DNA from: Thermogemmatispora onikobensis
GTDB lineage: Bacteria > Chloroflexota > Ktedonobacteria > Ktedonobacterales > Ktedonobacteraceae
Direction of reading: 5' to 3'
Length of the DNA: 64,000 nucleotides
Assembly: GCF_001748285.1 (NCBI RefSeq)
Contig: NZ_BDGT01000011.1
Span: 1-64,000, forward strand
The notes beneath the pieces are model-generated. The model ran no database searches and was not told where the DNA came from. It saw only the letters and a program-made list of their open reading frames with translations. This document shows, in pieces, positions 9,801-19,203 of the stretch. The translations under genes and the position numbers were made by a program. Position 1 is the first letter of the stretch. Every line of letters begins with the position of its first letter.

Positions 9801-10150
9801 GCAAGACACGCCTGGGCCATTACGCTGGCCTCTCGCCTCTTGTTCGCAAGCCTGACGGCCCTGTTTCCTCCCTGCCACTGTCATCCTCCTGCAGTGCAGG
9901 CGTAGTGCGAACAGAGAGATGAGCGTAGCATAGATAGTGTGACCGGTACAGTCAAGGAAGGAATGTTTGGAACGTCGGTGGCGGGCCCGGCAGAGGACCT
10001 GTCTGTGCATCATCTGGTTCCTCTCTGCGCTGGTGCAAGAACCAGCGGACAGCTTCGGCACGGGCCACGCCGCTCTATCGCTGCTCCCCCCATTCTCCAG
10101 GCAGGCTGACTGATTGATTGATTAATCAACTGAGGAAGATCAGGGTTACC
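9801..10150. other. intergenic region between convergent genes
   Basis: 350 bases with no supported gene. Near the right end is a CTGA/TTGA-type simple repeat (10104-10133) that includes the 12-base palindrome TTGATTAATCAA at 10118-10129, just downstream of the sugar kinase stop. No classical terminator is visible. Confidence 0.4.
10104..10133. repeat. CTGA/TTGA simple repeat
   Basis: GGCTGACTGATTGATTGATTAATCAACTGA, downstream of the sugar kinase. One of several intergenic copies of the GGCTGACTGA theme (also at 13645, 19141 and 24340). Confidence 0.6.
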
Positions 10151-11164
10151 TCAGGGAGCGCGCTCTCGTAGCAGACGTTCCAGCTCAGCGGCATCGGGAA
10201 CGGCGGCGCTTCCTGTCAAAGCGGTTGTTGCCAGACTGCCGCAGATCGTACCACACCGCAGAGCCTCGGGCAGCGCGTAGCCCTGGAGCAGCGCATAGAT
10301 AAAACCAGCATCAAAAGCATCGCCTGCCCCAGTCGGATCAAGCACCTCACTCACTGGCCAAGCCGGGCAGTGCCAGAGCTGCTCTCCTCGGCAGGCGAGC
10401 GCGCCCTCCGCTCCCAGCTTGACCACCACCAGTGGGGCCACTTGGGCCAACTGGCGGGCTGCTGTCTCAGGATCATGCGCCCCAGTCAAAGCCTCCGCTT
10501 CCAGGCGGTTAGGGAGAAAGGCGGTGCATCGGCGGAGCACCTCCGGCACGCGCGGGTCGCCCAGCAGCCTGGGATGCCAGCCAGTATCAAGGAAAACCTC
10601 GATCTGTTGCTCGGCAAACACTTCCAGAGCAGGACCCAGGGCCGGGTGCAGATAGAGAAAGACGGCCCGCCAGCGATAGCGCTGAAGCAGAGCGTGCAGC
10701 TCGGCAAGCGAGAGCGAGGGCAGCAACTCTGCCGCCAGCTCCTGCCCCTCCTCTAGAGAAGCAGCTGCCGGGCTGGCAGTGTGCTCAACATAGGAAACAA
10801 AGCCCCGCTCATCGTCGTGGACCAGAGCCACGCTCAACGCGGCAATCCGCTGCGCCCGCTGCCGTATCAGCTCGCTGTAGATGCCGGCTCGCCTGATCTC
10901 TTCAAGCAGGTAGCGACTCAAGCAATCGTTCCCCAGCTCGCCGAGCAGCGCCACCCGCAGGCCAAGGCGGCTCAGCGCTGCTGCCGTGTTAAAGACTGCG
11001 CCTGCCCCGATCGCGAAGCGCGTCGCGTAGACCTCCTTGCCGGGGACTGGCCAATGAGGAAGGCCACTGAAGATGAGGTCCACGCAAGGATTCCCAAGTA
11101 CTAACACGTCGAAGTCAGTAGGTTCCGGTTCCACAGCCAGATACACCCATAATACACCCATCAT
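10151..11164 (-). CDS. PfkB-family carbohydrate kinase
   Basis: A ribokinase-fold sugar or nucleoside kinase. The N-terminal LVLGNPCVDLIF block, the GAGAVFNTAAALSRLGLRVALLG block (PfkB signature 1) and the C-terminal DPTGAGDAFDAGFIYALLQG (signature 2, with the catalytic Asp in GAGD) are all clear. The start is uncertain: ATG 11164 or 11161 gives about 337 residues, near the family norm, but the ribosome site is weak. The open frame continues to 11266 with unrelated sequence. Substrate cannot be told; ribokinase, fructokinase and inosine kinase relatives all look like this. No transporter is adjacent. Confidence 0.88.
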   Translation of the reverse strand: MMGVLWVYLAVEPEPTDFDVLVLGNPCVDLIFSGLPHWPVPGKEVYATRFAIGAGAVFNTAAALSRLGLRVALLGELGNDCLSRYLLEEIRRAGIYSELIRQRAQRIAALSVALVHDDERGFVSYVEHTASPAAASLEEGQELAAELLPSLSLAELHALLQRYRWRAVFLYLHPALGPALEVFAEQQIEVFLDTGWHPRLLGDPRVPEVLRRCTAFLPNRLEAEALTGAHDPETAARQLAQVAPLVVVKLGAEGALACRGEQLWHCPAWPVSEVLDPTGAGDAFDAGFIYALLQGYALPEALRCGTICGSLATTALTGSAAVPDAAELERLLRERAP

Positions 11165-11575
11165 GTGCTCGCTACCTGCCCATTCCTGACCTGTACCGCC
11201 ATGTCGGCTCGGGCCAGGCGGCTGGTCCGGTCCGTGGGCGCCCACCAGAACAGACTCGCGAGCCACAGCATCAGGGCTGCCAGCGGAAAAACAGCTCAGC
11301 CTTCTGACCGTATGCTAGGGCAGGGCCGTGGCGCTGTCAAGAGGAGAGGACAGGAAAGGAGGCGAGCTACAGAAGAGAAACAGGGTCTCACTTAGGAGCA
11401 AGTGAAGAAAGGCTCCAGAGCCTGAGCCAGCCCGGCGAGGATCGCTGTTGAGAGCGACAGCAAAGGAAAGGCCATACCCTGCCTGGCCAACCCTGGCCAG
11501 GCTGACCACACGCTGGATCGGCTGGGCAAAGCTGGCGGATCGCACCGCTCAGCTGACGCCATGAGAGGCGCCATA
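11165..11575. other. intergenic region, nothing recognised
   Basis: 411 bases between two minus-strand genes. Short overlapping frames are present on both strands, but none has a ribosome site or protein-like composition. The AT/GC pattern is unremarkable. Confidence 0.4.
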
Positions 11576-11851
11576 TCAGGGGGGGGGATGAGGTGGTGGC
11601 CCCTCTTCTTCATCCTGGTCCGTTGTCAGGTTGCCCGGCATGCGTCCATGCTTGACCACGAAGCCATGAGGGTAAGGGCGGAGATCGATCAGGTTCGCCT
11701 TTTGACCGTGGCGTGCCAGCAACTCTCGGCAGCGCTCTTCAGCCTCAGCGCGCGAAGAGGCATAGACGGGTTCTAGATGATGATACTGGCTATCGCCAAG
11801 CGTGTATTCTACTATCCAGAGAATCTTCTGTGGCATTGATTGGTCGGTCAT
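11576..11851 (-). CDS. hypothetical protein (91 aa)
   Basis: The start is set at ATG 11851, with AAAGGGTGG about 11 bases upstream; the open frame extends to 12094 but overlaps the neighbouring gene and is not protein-like there. The product reads ILWIVEYTLGDSQYHHLEPVYASSRAEAEERC with a helix-rich middle, then FVVKHGRMPGNL, and ends in an acidic/Pro-rich tail. No family is recognised. It follows the DUF1464-like gene on the same strand. Confidence 0.5.
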   Translation of the reverse strand: MTDQSMPQKILWIVEYTLGDSQYHHLEPVYASSRAEAEERCRELLARHGQKANLIDLRPYPHGFVVKHGRMPGNLTTDQDEEEGPPPHPPP

Positions 11852-12008
11852 AGCAGCGTGCCACCCTTTCGGCAGAAGTTGTGCAGGTTGACCACCCCAA
11901 GGTCCCGCACCTGGGCGGACAGCTGGCTGTTCTTCTTCCAGGCTGCCTCTAATATGACGAATGCCGCTCAGGAGGATCAAACGATAGCGTCGATTTTTTA
12001 CTGAACTA

Positions 12009-12956
12009 CTAAAAAACGGGGACGGGTCTCCAAAGTTGGAGATGCTGCACCACTTCTGCAGCCAGGCTGTGGGGGTGTTGGAGGCCGGAGGCAATCAGTG
12101 CGGCCCCCAGAGCGGCCTCGAAGCCGTGGGGTTCGTGAGGAGCGTAGGGGAAATAATAGAGCTGATAGACCTCGCTGAGGCGGGTAGCCAGGGCCTCGCT
12201 GCGCCGGCCACTGATCACCACCTCATCCAGGTGGTGGATAGCCAGCAGGCCGGCCAGATCGCGTAGCAACCCCTCCCAGTAGGCCTGTTCGAAGGTACCT
12301 TCTGCCGGAGCTGGAGCCAGAGGCAAAGGCAGCGCCAGATCGCGCGGTGTCCCGTGGACCCCATTGGTCAAGTAGCCATCCTCGACCACCAGTATCTGCC
12401 AGGAAGCGCTGCGTGCCTCCAGGGTGAGAAAACGCATCTCTGGCCAGCTGGCCTCGCGCTGACGCAGGCGATAAAGCAGTGTCACCACGCGGCAGACTGC
12501 CGCGGGGCTGCCAGGTAGGCGCTCCAACAGCAAACGATAAGCCGGTACCGTGGGCACATGTGCCAGGCCAGGAAGCACATAGCTATGGAGGTTCAGACTG
12601 CGCAGCGTCTCCACGAAGCCTGTCAGGGCCAGTGGAGCACCTTCCTGCGTCTGTGGCAGGGCTTCGCCTGCTGCGCTGGCTATCCGAGAGCTTGGGGCCA
12701 GGACGGGCTCATCGTAGCCAGTTGTCCAGGCATCAATCTGCTCAGACACCAGGCGATCAAGTCGCTCAAGAGGCAGGCCATTGCCGGCTGCCAGCGTAAT
12801 GACCGGTTCTGGGAAGAGGGCGCAGAGGCGAGTCAGGCCGGCCAGCAGCTCGGCGGGCGACGCGAAGCAGTGATATTCCGGCGGCTGGGCCTCATCCAAC
12901 AAACAGAGCTTCCAGCTTCTGCGACCGTAGTCAATACCGATGCTCAGGCTCATCAT
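12009..12956 (-). CDS. DUF1464-like / ASKHA-fold protein
   Basis: About 315 residues if started at ATG 12956, where GGGAGCAGAG precedes. The protein opens with SIGIDYGRRSWKLCLLDE, the phosphate-1 loop of an actin/sugar-kinase/Hsp70 (ASKHA) fold. Near the end are DEVVISGRRSEAL and a final GFEAALGAALIASGL, as in DUF1464 and acetate/butyrate-kinase-like proteins. No substrate can be assigned. A TATAAT lies on this strand at 13075-13080, about 120 bases upstream of the start, without a good -35. The family call is moderate. Confidence 0.6.
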   Translation of the reverse strand: MMSLSIGIDYGRRSWKLCLLDEAQPPEYHCFASPAELLAGLTRLCALFPEPVITLAAGNGLPLERLDRLVSEQIDAWTTGYDEPVLAPSSRIASAAGEALPQTQEGAPLALTGFVETLRSLNLHSYVLPGLAHVPTVPAYRLLLERLPGSPAAVCRVVTLLYRLRQREASWPEMRFLTLEARSASWQILVVEDGYLTNGVHGTPRDLALPLPLAPAPAEGTFEQAYWEGLLRDLAGLLAIHHLDEVVISGRRSEALATRLSEVYQLYYFPYAPHEPHGFEAALGAALIASGLQHPHSLAAEVVQHLQLWRPVPVF

Positions 12957-13673
12957 CTCTGCTCCCATGCCCCATTCCGCCAGAGAGCGGCGCACGGCCA
13001 GGCGTACCCCTGTATTCGTCCGTGCCTGCCTCTCTTCTCCACCACCCACGGCTCAGTTTTGGTCTTTGCCTGAAATTATAACATGTCGTTACGCCCTCGT
13101 GCATCCTTGCGAGCCGTCCTTCTCTTGCGCTGACGGCGGAGAGCGGAGCCCGGCGTGCCGAAGCCATCAGAAGAGACAACCATCAGCACAGGCAGGAAGC
13201 ACTTCCCGAGAGCGGCGGGAGTTTTCGACCGCGCTCTTCAGCCCCTTGACAGATATTCTTAGTGATGGGACAATAAGAGCATAAGATACCAGCAGACGAG
13301 CACCATGAACATGAAGCCGGCAGGCCGCCGGTGTCAGAGCCTTGGCTTAGCTGACGGGCGGACCCGGGCCACCGCAGCACTCTCATCTCCGGGTGCCTGC
13401 GCACCAACCAGCAGCGGGAGAGAGGGGCCAGGGTCTCAGGTGGTATATGCATACCGCCCTGCCCTGCGTGCCGACGAGCCGGCCAGCGCTCGCGCCCGCG
13501 CGATAGACGTGCGCGGCTCCACAGCGGCTGGTCGCCGCGAAGCAGCTCTTTCTTCCTCTGCTTGCTCGCCTTCCCTGCCTGCAGTTCCTGTCTGCGAGGA
13601 AGCAGAGCGATCGCTCTCAGTGTGAGAACAGACGACCAGGTTCTGTCAGTCAGTCTGGAAATAGTGCGAGGTC
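12957..13673. other. divergent intergenic region
   Basis: 717 bases between the DUF1464-like gene (minus) and the large histidine kinase (plus). It holds a candidate plus-strand promoter at 13246-13274, a -10-like TATAAT for the minus strand at 13075-13080 and a GTCAGTCAGTC simple repeat at 13645-13655. A 106-codon frame at 13305-13625 is Ser/Ala/Arg-rich, lacks a ribosome site and was not accepted as a gene. Confidence 0.4.
13246..13274 (+). promoter_or_regulatory. candidate sigma-70-type promoter
   Basis: TTGACA (13246-13251), 17-base spacer, GACAAT (13269-13274). The consensus -35 and spacing are good; the -10 matches 4 of 6. It would give a leader of nearly 400 bases before the histidine kinase at 13674, so the match may be fortuitous. 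Confidence 0.4.
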
Positions 13674-16600
13674 ATGTGCATGCCATCGCAGGAACAGCCT
13701 GCCTCTAGCCAGAACAGTGAACACCAGCGCTTGCTAAGCGCCTTACGTGAGAGCGAGATTCTCCGTGAGCTGGCTGGCCTGCTGGCCTCCTCTTTGGATC
13801 TAGACCGTGTGCTGCAGGTACTGGTGCAGCGGACGACTGAGGTTTGCCGGGTTGGGCGCTGCGCCGTCTGGCTTCACGACGAGGAGCGCCAGCTGCTGCG
13901 CCCCGTTGTCTACCACCTGGCGCGCGAGCTTGTCGACGCCAAACGCCAGCGCATTGCAGATCAGCTCTGGTATCGCAGTACCATCCCCACAACAAATCCG
14001 CTGATGAGTCGCCTGCTCAGCGGGCGTGAGATGCTGTACATATACGATCTGCGCGACGAGCGCCCACTGCGGGCCCTGGCCGAGCTCTTCCTCGTGCGTT
14101 CGATCCTCCTGGTTGCCCTTGTCCGTGAGGATCGTCCGGTTGGTGTGATGTCGCTAGACAACCCGGGGGAACATGGCAGCTTCTCAGCGGAGCAGCAGCA
14201 GCTGGCGCGTGCCATTGGCCAACAGGCGGCGGTGGCTATCGATAACGCGCGCCTCTATCGGAGGGTAGAGAGAGAGCGTCAGCGGGCTGAACAGCTGATT
14301 GAGCGATCTCAGGCTATCTATCAGGTAGCAATGGCCGTCAACTCCGACGAGGACCTGCCGACGATCCTGGAAATTGCCATCCAGCAGCTGCGGCAAGTCT
14401 TAGGGGCTGATAGCGGCAAGATCCTCCTCTTGGAAGAGGGGAGGCTCTACCTGCCCTGCTCCCCCGAAGAGGCGAACGAGGCGCAGCAGGAGACGCAGGG
14501 GCGGTCTCACAAGGGGGAAGCAGTGGGGAGGCGTGAAGAGAGCGTCCTTGGGCAGCCGCTCCAGGCCCTGTCGCCGCTGCGGGGACGTCTGGCCGCCTCG
14601 CTGGACGAGCTACCTTTCTGCCGCCAGGCGGCAACGAATGGCGCGCCACTCTTTGTCTCACTTGATCGCCTGGGTATCAGTGAGCTGCATTGGTTTCAGA
14701 CCCAGAATCTAGAGCATACCCTGATTACGCCGCTGATGGTGGGGGTGCGCTCATCCTTGCCCGCGGACGGGCGGGGCCATTCTGGCCCGCGCTGTGTGGG
14801 CCTGGCGTTCGTCAGCTTTAGTGATCCCCATTTTCGGCCCTCCAAGGACCACTATACCTTTGCCCAGGACATCGCAGCCCAGTGTGCTCTGGCGGTCCAA
14901 AAGACCCAGTTACTGGAGCAGGCGCGCCGCGCCGCCTCACTGGCGACCGAACGAGCCAATACCCTCAACGCGGTCTTCCATGCCATGACCGAAGGCATCT
15001 CCGTGCTCGACATGGAAGGGCGGCTTCTGATGGCCAATGCCACCGCGCGTGAGTTTGTGGGGGGGCGTCTGGAAGGAACGGCCACCCTGAAGGAGTTGCT
15101 GCGCCGTCATCCGGCCTACACCCTGCAGGGGCAGCCGCTGCGCAGCGAAGATTTTCCCCTGGCCCGGGCCTTGCGCGGCGAGCAGGTACGGGGAGAGCGC
15201 TTCATCACACGCCGCGCTGATGGGCGCGAACGCATTCTTGAAATCAACGTAGCGCCTCTCCTGGCCCCGACCGGCCAGCAGCTAGGCGTCGTCAGCGCCT
15301 TCCGCGACATCACCTCCCAGATGCGTATCGAGCAGCACATCCATCAGGCCCTGGAGACCATGCTGCGCATGGCGGAAGCGCTCTCGGGGCTGACCGAAGT
15401 GACGGCCATTCTGCGCAGTGTGCTCAGCATGGCTCTCCAGGCCCTCGATTGCCAGCGTGGACTGGTGGCGCTCTATGATCCGGAGCAGGGCCAGCCTGGC
15501 GAGCGCCTCCATCTAGAGCGGGAGCAGCCCGAGGCAGGCCCCCTTGCCATCCCGCTGGAAGCGAGCGAGCGCTGGACAAACGGCCAGGCCGAAGCCCAGC
15601 AGCTTGACTGGCTGCTCACAGCTCTACTGGATCACGAAGATTATTTTCTCCAATTGAGCGCAGGCCATGCCTTCCTTCTCACGCCGGGCCAGTTTCTGCA
15701 TCTGCGCCGCTTCAGCCGTGGCCACGGTCACAGTAGCCAGGGGCCGGGGCCAGGCCCAGGCCAGCCGCCAGCCTTGCCTCCAGGAGCCAGCCGCTGGCTG
15801 ACCTTAGTGGCACCTATCACCCACAGCGGGCGCTTGCTCGGGGTCATGCTCCTGACGCGGCCCTCGACCCTCCCTCTCGGAGAAAGCGAGGGCGGCGATG
15901 AAGAGAGCGAGCCGCAGTACGAGTTTACGATCTGGGAAATGGCGGTCATCGAGGGAGTGGCCCAGCTGGCCGGCCTGGCCATTGAGCAGGCTCGCTGGCA
16001 GCATGAGGCCATTGCTGCCCGGGCCAGCGAGGCCGCCATGCGCGAGGCCAATGCCCTCAAAGATGAGTTCCTGGCCCTTACCGCCCATGAGTTTCGCTCG
16101 CCGCTCACCATCATCCTGACCAACGCCCAATATGCCAGGCGCACCCTCAACCGTGGTAGCGGCCCACGTCAGCGCGAGCGCTTACTCGAACAGTTGGGGA
16201 TGATCGAAGAGCAGACGCGCCTGTTGACCAACATCGTCAATACCTTCCTGGAGGCCACCCAGATCAATCGGGGGCAGCTTGTCATTGCTCGTGAGCGAGT
16301 AGACCTGGAAGAGCTGGCGCAGCAGGTGGTAGCCCAGCATCGCACGGCCACGGCCCTCCATGATCTGGTCTGTCGAGTTGACGAAAGCGGACGCCCCTAT
16401 CTGGTCAGTGGCGATCGCGAGCGCCTGCTCCAGGTGCTTGTCAACCTCATTCAAAATGCGATAAAATACAGCCCGCAGGGTGGGCCGGTGCTCCTCTCGC
16501 TCTGCCGCTGTCCGCAAACGGACGGCAATCTGATCCAGGTAGAGGTAGAGGATCGCGGCATTGGCATCCCTCCAGAGGCCAAGGAACATCTCTTTGAACG

Positions 16601-16772
16601 CTTCTATCGTGCCCCCAACACTGGTACCGGCCAGGCGCGAGGCCTGGGCCTGGGTCTCTACTTTGTCGCCGAGATCCTGCGCATGCACGGTGGCTCGATC
16701 CGTGTAGAGAGCAGTGGCGTACCTGGCGAGGGGAGTCGCTTTATCCTGACGCTCCCAGCCCTGCAAAACTAA
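13674..16772 (+). CDS. multi-GAF/PAS hybrid sensor histidine kinase
   Basis: 1032 residues with no membrane segment, so a cytoplasmic sensor. Domains by position: GAF about 45-190, a short coil, GAF about 225-410, PAS about 430-545 (MTEGISVLDMEGRLLMAN), a third GAF-like region about 560-785 with a Gly/Pro-rich insert, dimerisation/H-box with His805 in AHEFRSPLT, and an ATPase domain about 910-1030. The ATPase has the N box (NLIQNAIKYSP), G1 (EDRGIGIP) and G2 (GLGLGLYFV). The H-box is AHEFRSPL rather than SHELRTPL. No response regulator is adjacent; the next gene, 22 bases on, is an HD-domain protein. Input signals are unknown; GAF domains often bind nucleotides, bilins or heme. Confidence 0.92.
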   Translation: MCMPSQEQPASSQNSEHQRLLSALRESEILRELAGLLASSLDLDRVLQVLVQRTTEVCRVGRCAVWLHDEERQLLRPVVYHLARELVDAKRQRIADQLWYRSTIPTTNPLMSRLLSGREMLYIYDLRDERPLRALAELFLVRSILLVALVREDRPVGVMSLDNPGEHGSFSAEQQQLARAIGQQAAVAIDNARLYRRVERERQRAEQLIERSQAIYQVAMAVNSDEDLPTILEIAIQQLRQVLGADSGKILLLEEGRLYLPCSPEEANEAQQETQGRSHKGEAVGRREESVLGQPLQALSPLRGRLAASLDELPFCRQAATNGAPLFVSLDRLGISELHWFQTQNLEHTLITPLMVGVRSSLPADGRGHSGPRCVGLAFVSFSDPHFRPSKDHYTFAQDIAAQCALAVQKTQLLEQARRAASLATERANTLNAVFHAMTEGISVLDMEGRLLMANATAREFVGGRLEGTATLKELLRRHPAYTLQGQPLRSEDFPLARALRGEQVRGERFITRRADGRERILEINVAPLLAPTGQQLGVVSAFRDITSQMRIEQHIHQALETMLRMAEALSGLTEVTAILRSVLSMALQALDCQRGLVALYDPEQGQPGERLHLEREQPEAGPLAIPLEASERWTNGQAEAQQLDWLLTALLDHEDYFLQLSAGHAFLLTPGQFLHLRRFSRGHGHSSQGPGPGPGQPPALPPGASRWLTLVAPITHSGRLLGVMLLTRPSTLPLGESEGGDEESEPQYEFTIWEMAVIEGVAQLAGLAIEQARWQHEAIAARASEAAMREANALKDEFLALTAHEFRSPLTIILTNAQYARRTLNRGSGPRQRERLLEQLGMIEEQTRLLTNIVNTFLEATQINRGQLVIARERVDLEELAQQVVAQHRTATALHDLVCRVDESGRPYLVSGDRERLLQVLVNLIQNAIKYSPQGGPVLLSLCRCPQTDGNLIQVEVEDRGIGIPPEAKEHLFERFYRAPNTGTGQARGLGLGLYFVAEILRMHGGSIRVESSGVPGEGSRFILTLPALQN

Positions 16773-16794
16773 AGCCTGGAGCAGGAGTGAGCAA

Positions 16795-17496
16795 GTGCCA
16801 GAGGCAAAAGAAGAGCAGGCGGAGCCTGCTGAGCTGCGAGGCTGGTTGCTGGAGCTGGCGCGTGCGACCATGCTGCGTGAGGGAGGCAGCGATGTGGCGC
16901 ACGATATGGATCATATTCTGCGGGTGATGTCCCTGGCCGAGACGATTCAGCGGCGTGAGGGTGGCGAGCTGTCCGTTATTTGGGCGGCGGTAGCTCTGCA
17001 CGATATCGGCCAGGAACGGGAGCGTCGGCACGGCGGCGACCACGCACTGATTGGGGCCCAGATGGCCGCCGAGCTGCTGCGCGGTACAAGCTTTCCCCAG
17101 GAGGCGATCCCAGCAGTGCAGGAGGCTATCGCCGATCATCGCCTGATTGCGGGCCGGCGACCGCGCTCACTGGAGGGCCAGGTGCTCTACGATGCCGATA
17201 AACTGGATGCGCTGGGCGCCATTGGGATCGGGCGCCTCTATATGATCACGGGGCGACGCGGCCAACGAGTCTATTCCCCCATACCGGAGGACCTGGTACT
17301 GCCGGTCCCGCCGCTGCAGGTGCGCGAGCTGCGCAATCGTCCCGATTACTCCCCCTCGATCGAGTTTCAGCTCCTTTTCATAGATCTGCCTGAACAGCTC
17401 TGCACAGCCACAGGGCGCCACCTGGCCCGGCAGCGCTACGCTTTTATGCTAGAATTTTTCCGGCGCCTGGAGGCGGAGGCGCGCGGCGAGTGCTAG
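16795..17496 (+). CDS. HD-domain phosphohydrolase
   Basis: 233 residues, GTG start at 16795 with AGGAGTGAGCAA just upstream. The metal-binding HD pattern is complete: His36-Asp-Met-Asp-His40, His69-Asp70 in ALHDIG, histidines at about 79-83, and Asp133-Ala-Asp-Lys in DADKLDALGAIG. It resembles the YedJ/YpgQ-like HD family (uncharacterised nucleotide or phosphate hydrolases). It begins 22 bases after the histidine kinase and is probably co-transcribed, which suggests a link to nucleotide signalling, but this is inference. Confidence 0.85.
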   Translation: MPEAKEEQAEPAELRGWLLELARATMLREGGSDVAHDMDHILRVMSLAETIQRREGGELSVIWAAVALHDIGQERERRHGGDHALIGAQMAAELLRGTSFPQEAIPAVQEAIADHRLIAGRRPRSLEGQVLYDADKLDALGAIGIGRLYMITGRRGQRVYSPIPEDLVLPVPPLQVRELRNRPDYSPSIEFQLLFIDLPEQLCTATGRHLARQRYAFMLEFFRRLEAEARGEC

Positions 17497-17575
17497 CCAG
17501 GGCAGGGCAGGCCCGGGCCACTCAGGACAGAGCCGACCCCGCTGCGCTGGACCGGGAGAACTAGGTGTGCTGGCG

Positions 17576-18865
17576 CTAGCCTTTGCCTGGTTGCGAGCGC
17601 TCCGCGTCGCTGCCGACCGGGGCGCTTTCGAGTACGACGTAGTGAAAAGGCGTCTCGCGCTGTGTGGGGGCGCTCAGGTGGACCGTGAACCCTCGTCCGG
17701 GTTGCAGCGACACGTACTGCACGACGACAGGCCCGGGGTCCCCCGTTAAGGTCACCAGCACGACGCTGGTCTCGCTGACCGTGGGGCAGTGCACGGCGGC
17801 CTCGCCCTGTCCGCGTGTGAAGCAGCTTTTGCCCATCTGCCAGCGGAAGGGAAGGGCGGGCGCACCTGCTGCAGCGGGGGCCGGAGCCGACTGCTCTTGT
17901 CGACCCGGGCGTGGGCGCGTTGCAGAACCGGCGGCTGGCAGGGGCTGCTCCGGTAGCGCTGCGGGAGCGCTGGCGGGAGCCGGTCGGGCTGGAGCGCTGG
18001 CCGGGGGATAGCCGCCTCCCAGAGCTGGGAGCGGACGTGTGGTCTGGGGGGGGGCGGTCAGGCTCGGGCTTGCCGGGGCGGAAGGAGGGCCGGCAAGCTT
18101 GGGAGCTGCCTCCAGCCGTACGCGCGTCGTCCGCCCAGCCAGACGTTGAGAAGAGGGGCGGGTCGTCTCACGAGGCTGAGGCAAGGCCGCTGGCGGCCTG
18201 GCTCCAGCCACTGGCCTGGTCCCACTCTCATGGTCGCTCCCAACCGCTGGGGCAGTCGCGGTGTGAGGAGAGGCCATCGGCGACTGCTCCGGCGTGGGTG
18301 CGGGTGTGGGTTCGGGGACGGACGGCGTGCTGGCAGAGGCCTTGACAGTTGTGGAAGACATTCCCGCCTCGCTACCGGCTGGCAGGGCTGGCAGCACCGC
18401 TGTGACCGGCGCGGGCGGGCGCTGGCCCGGCTGCCGCACCTTACCCAATGCTGCCAACGAGGCGGTGACACGCCGCGCAAAAGCGGCCAGCACGCGGTTC
18501 GCCGCCAGCTTCTCGGCCTCCTCCTTCTCGTGGAGAGCGCTGCCCTGGCTCTCAGGGCCAGGCTGGGCCGGCTCTTGCTCTGTCGTGGCGTCTCCCGTGG
18601 CTGATGGAACCGCCAGCTCGCGCGATTGCAGGCTCAGGCGCGGTGGAATCAACCCGGCTGACCGAGCATCTGTCTGGTGGGCGCGGACCAGCTCGGCTTC
18701 TCCGGATTCCTCTTCCTCCAGGGACTCATTACTCGGGCGCTCGGCCAGTACATCCTCGACGGAAGCCGACAGCCGCTGGCGGCCTCGCTCGGCTCGCCTG
18801 CGCCAATGGAGCTGCTCTTGTTGCTGCTGTTGCTCGAAATTGATGTCTTCTTCTCTCCGAACCAT
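17576..18865 (-). CDS. Pro/Ala-rich low-complexity protein with C-terminal beta domain
   Basis: The start is set at ATG 18865 behind GGAAGGGAAGC; the frame runs open to 19003. The 429-residue product has a charged, Gln-rich N-terminal coil (about 1-130), a long Pro/Ala/Ser/Thr-rich linker (about 150-340) and a compact C-terminal domain. That domain carries CFTRGQGEAAVHCPTVSE, then VVLVTLTGDPGPVVVQYVS, then GRGFTVHLSAPTQ and TPFHYVVLE. This end resembles a beta-sandwich tail found in many uncharacterised bacterial surface or assembly proteins. No signal peptide or membrane helix is seen. Function unknown. Confidence 0.65.
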   Translation of the reverse strand: MVRREEDINFEQQQQQEQLHWRRRAERGRQRLSASVEDVLAERPSNESLEEEESGEAELVRAHQTDARSAGLIPPRLSLQSRELAVPSATGDATTEQEPAQPGPESQGSALHEKEEAEKLAANRVLAAFARRVTASLAALGKVRQPGQRPPAPVTAVLPALPAGSEAGMSSTTVKASASTPSVPEPTPAPTPEQSPMASPHTATAPAVGSDHESGTRPVAGARPPAALPQPRETTRPSSQRLAGRTTRVRLEAAPKLAGPPSAPASPSLTAPPQTTRPLPALGGGYPPASAPARPAPASAPAALPEQPLPAAGSATRPRPGRQEQSAPAPAAAGAPALPFRWQMGKSCFTRGQGEAAVHCPTVSETSVVLVTLTGDPGPVVVQYVSLQPGRGFTVHLSAPTQRETPFHYVVLESAPVGSDAERSQPGKG

Positions 18866-19203
18866 GATGCTTCCCTTCCAGACGAACACGTACACATTGC
18901 GGCGCTGGAGAGATCTGGCCTCTCTACATACGCTGATACTCGATAGGACGTTTTCAGGCAGTATAACACAGAGCGAGACAGAGGGAAGGAGGGGATAGCA
19001 CATTTAGGCCAGAGGACTGAGGGCGGCTTCGTGCATAGGAATATAAGGTATCCTCAATCTTGCGGGCTTGAAAGTGCGGTAGCGAGTGGCTAGAATAAAG
19101 CCCGACGTTGCCCAGTGGTCAGGAGCTGCGTCTCAAGCAGGCTGGCTGACTGAGGAACGCCGCACATACCAGTTATTTCGCTGATGCAAAAGGATGGATC
19201 TGG
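18866..19203. other. divergent intergenic region with plus-strand promoter
   Basis: 338 bases between the Pro-rich gene (minus) and the coxG-like gene (plus). It contains the promoter at 19068-19096 and a GCTGGCTGACTGA simple repeat at 19141-19153. Nothing else was recognised. Confidence 0.45.
19068..19096 (+). promoter_or_regulatory. sigma-70-type promoter for the coxG-like gene
   Basis: TTGAAA (19068-19073), spacer of exactly 17, TAGAAT (19091-19096); each hexamer matches 5 of 6. The predicted start is near 19103, about 100 bases before the ATG at 19204. Confidence 0.6.

Noticed and set aside
13305-13625. A 106-codon gene before the large histidine kinase
   Set aside because: No ribosome site, Ser/Ala/Arg-biased composition and no family. 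It follows a candidate promoter, but that alone is weak.
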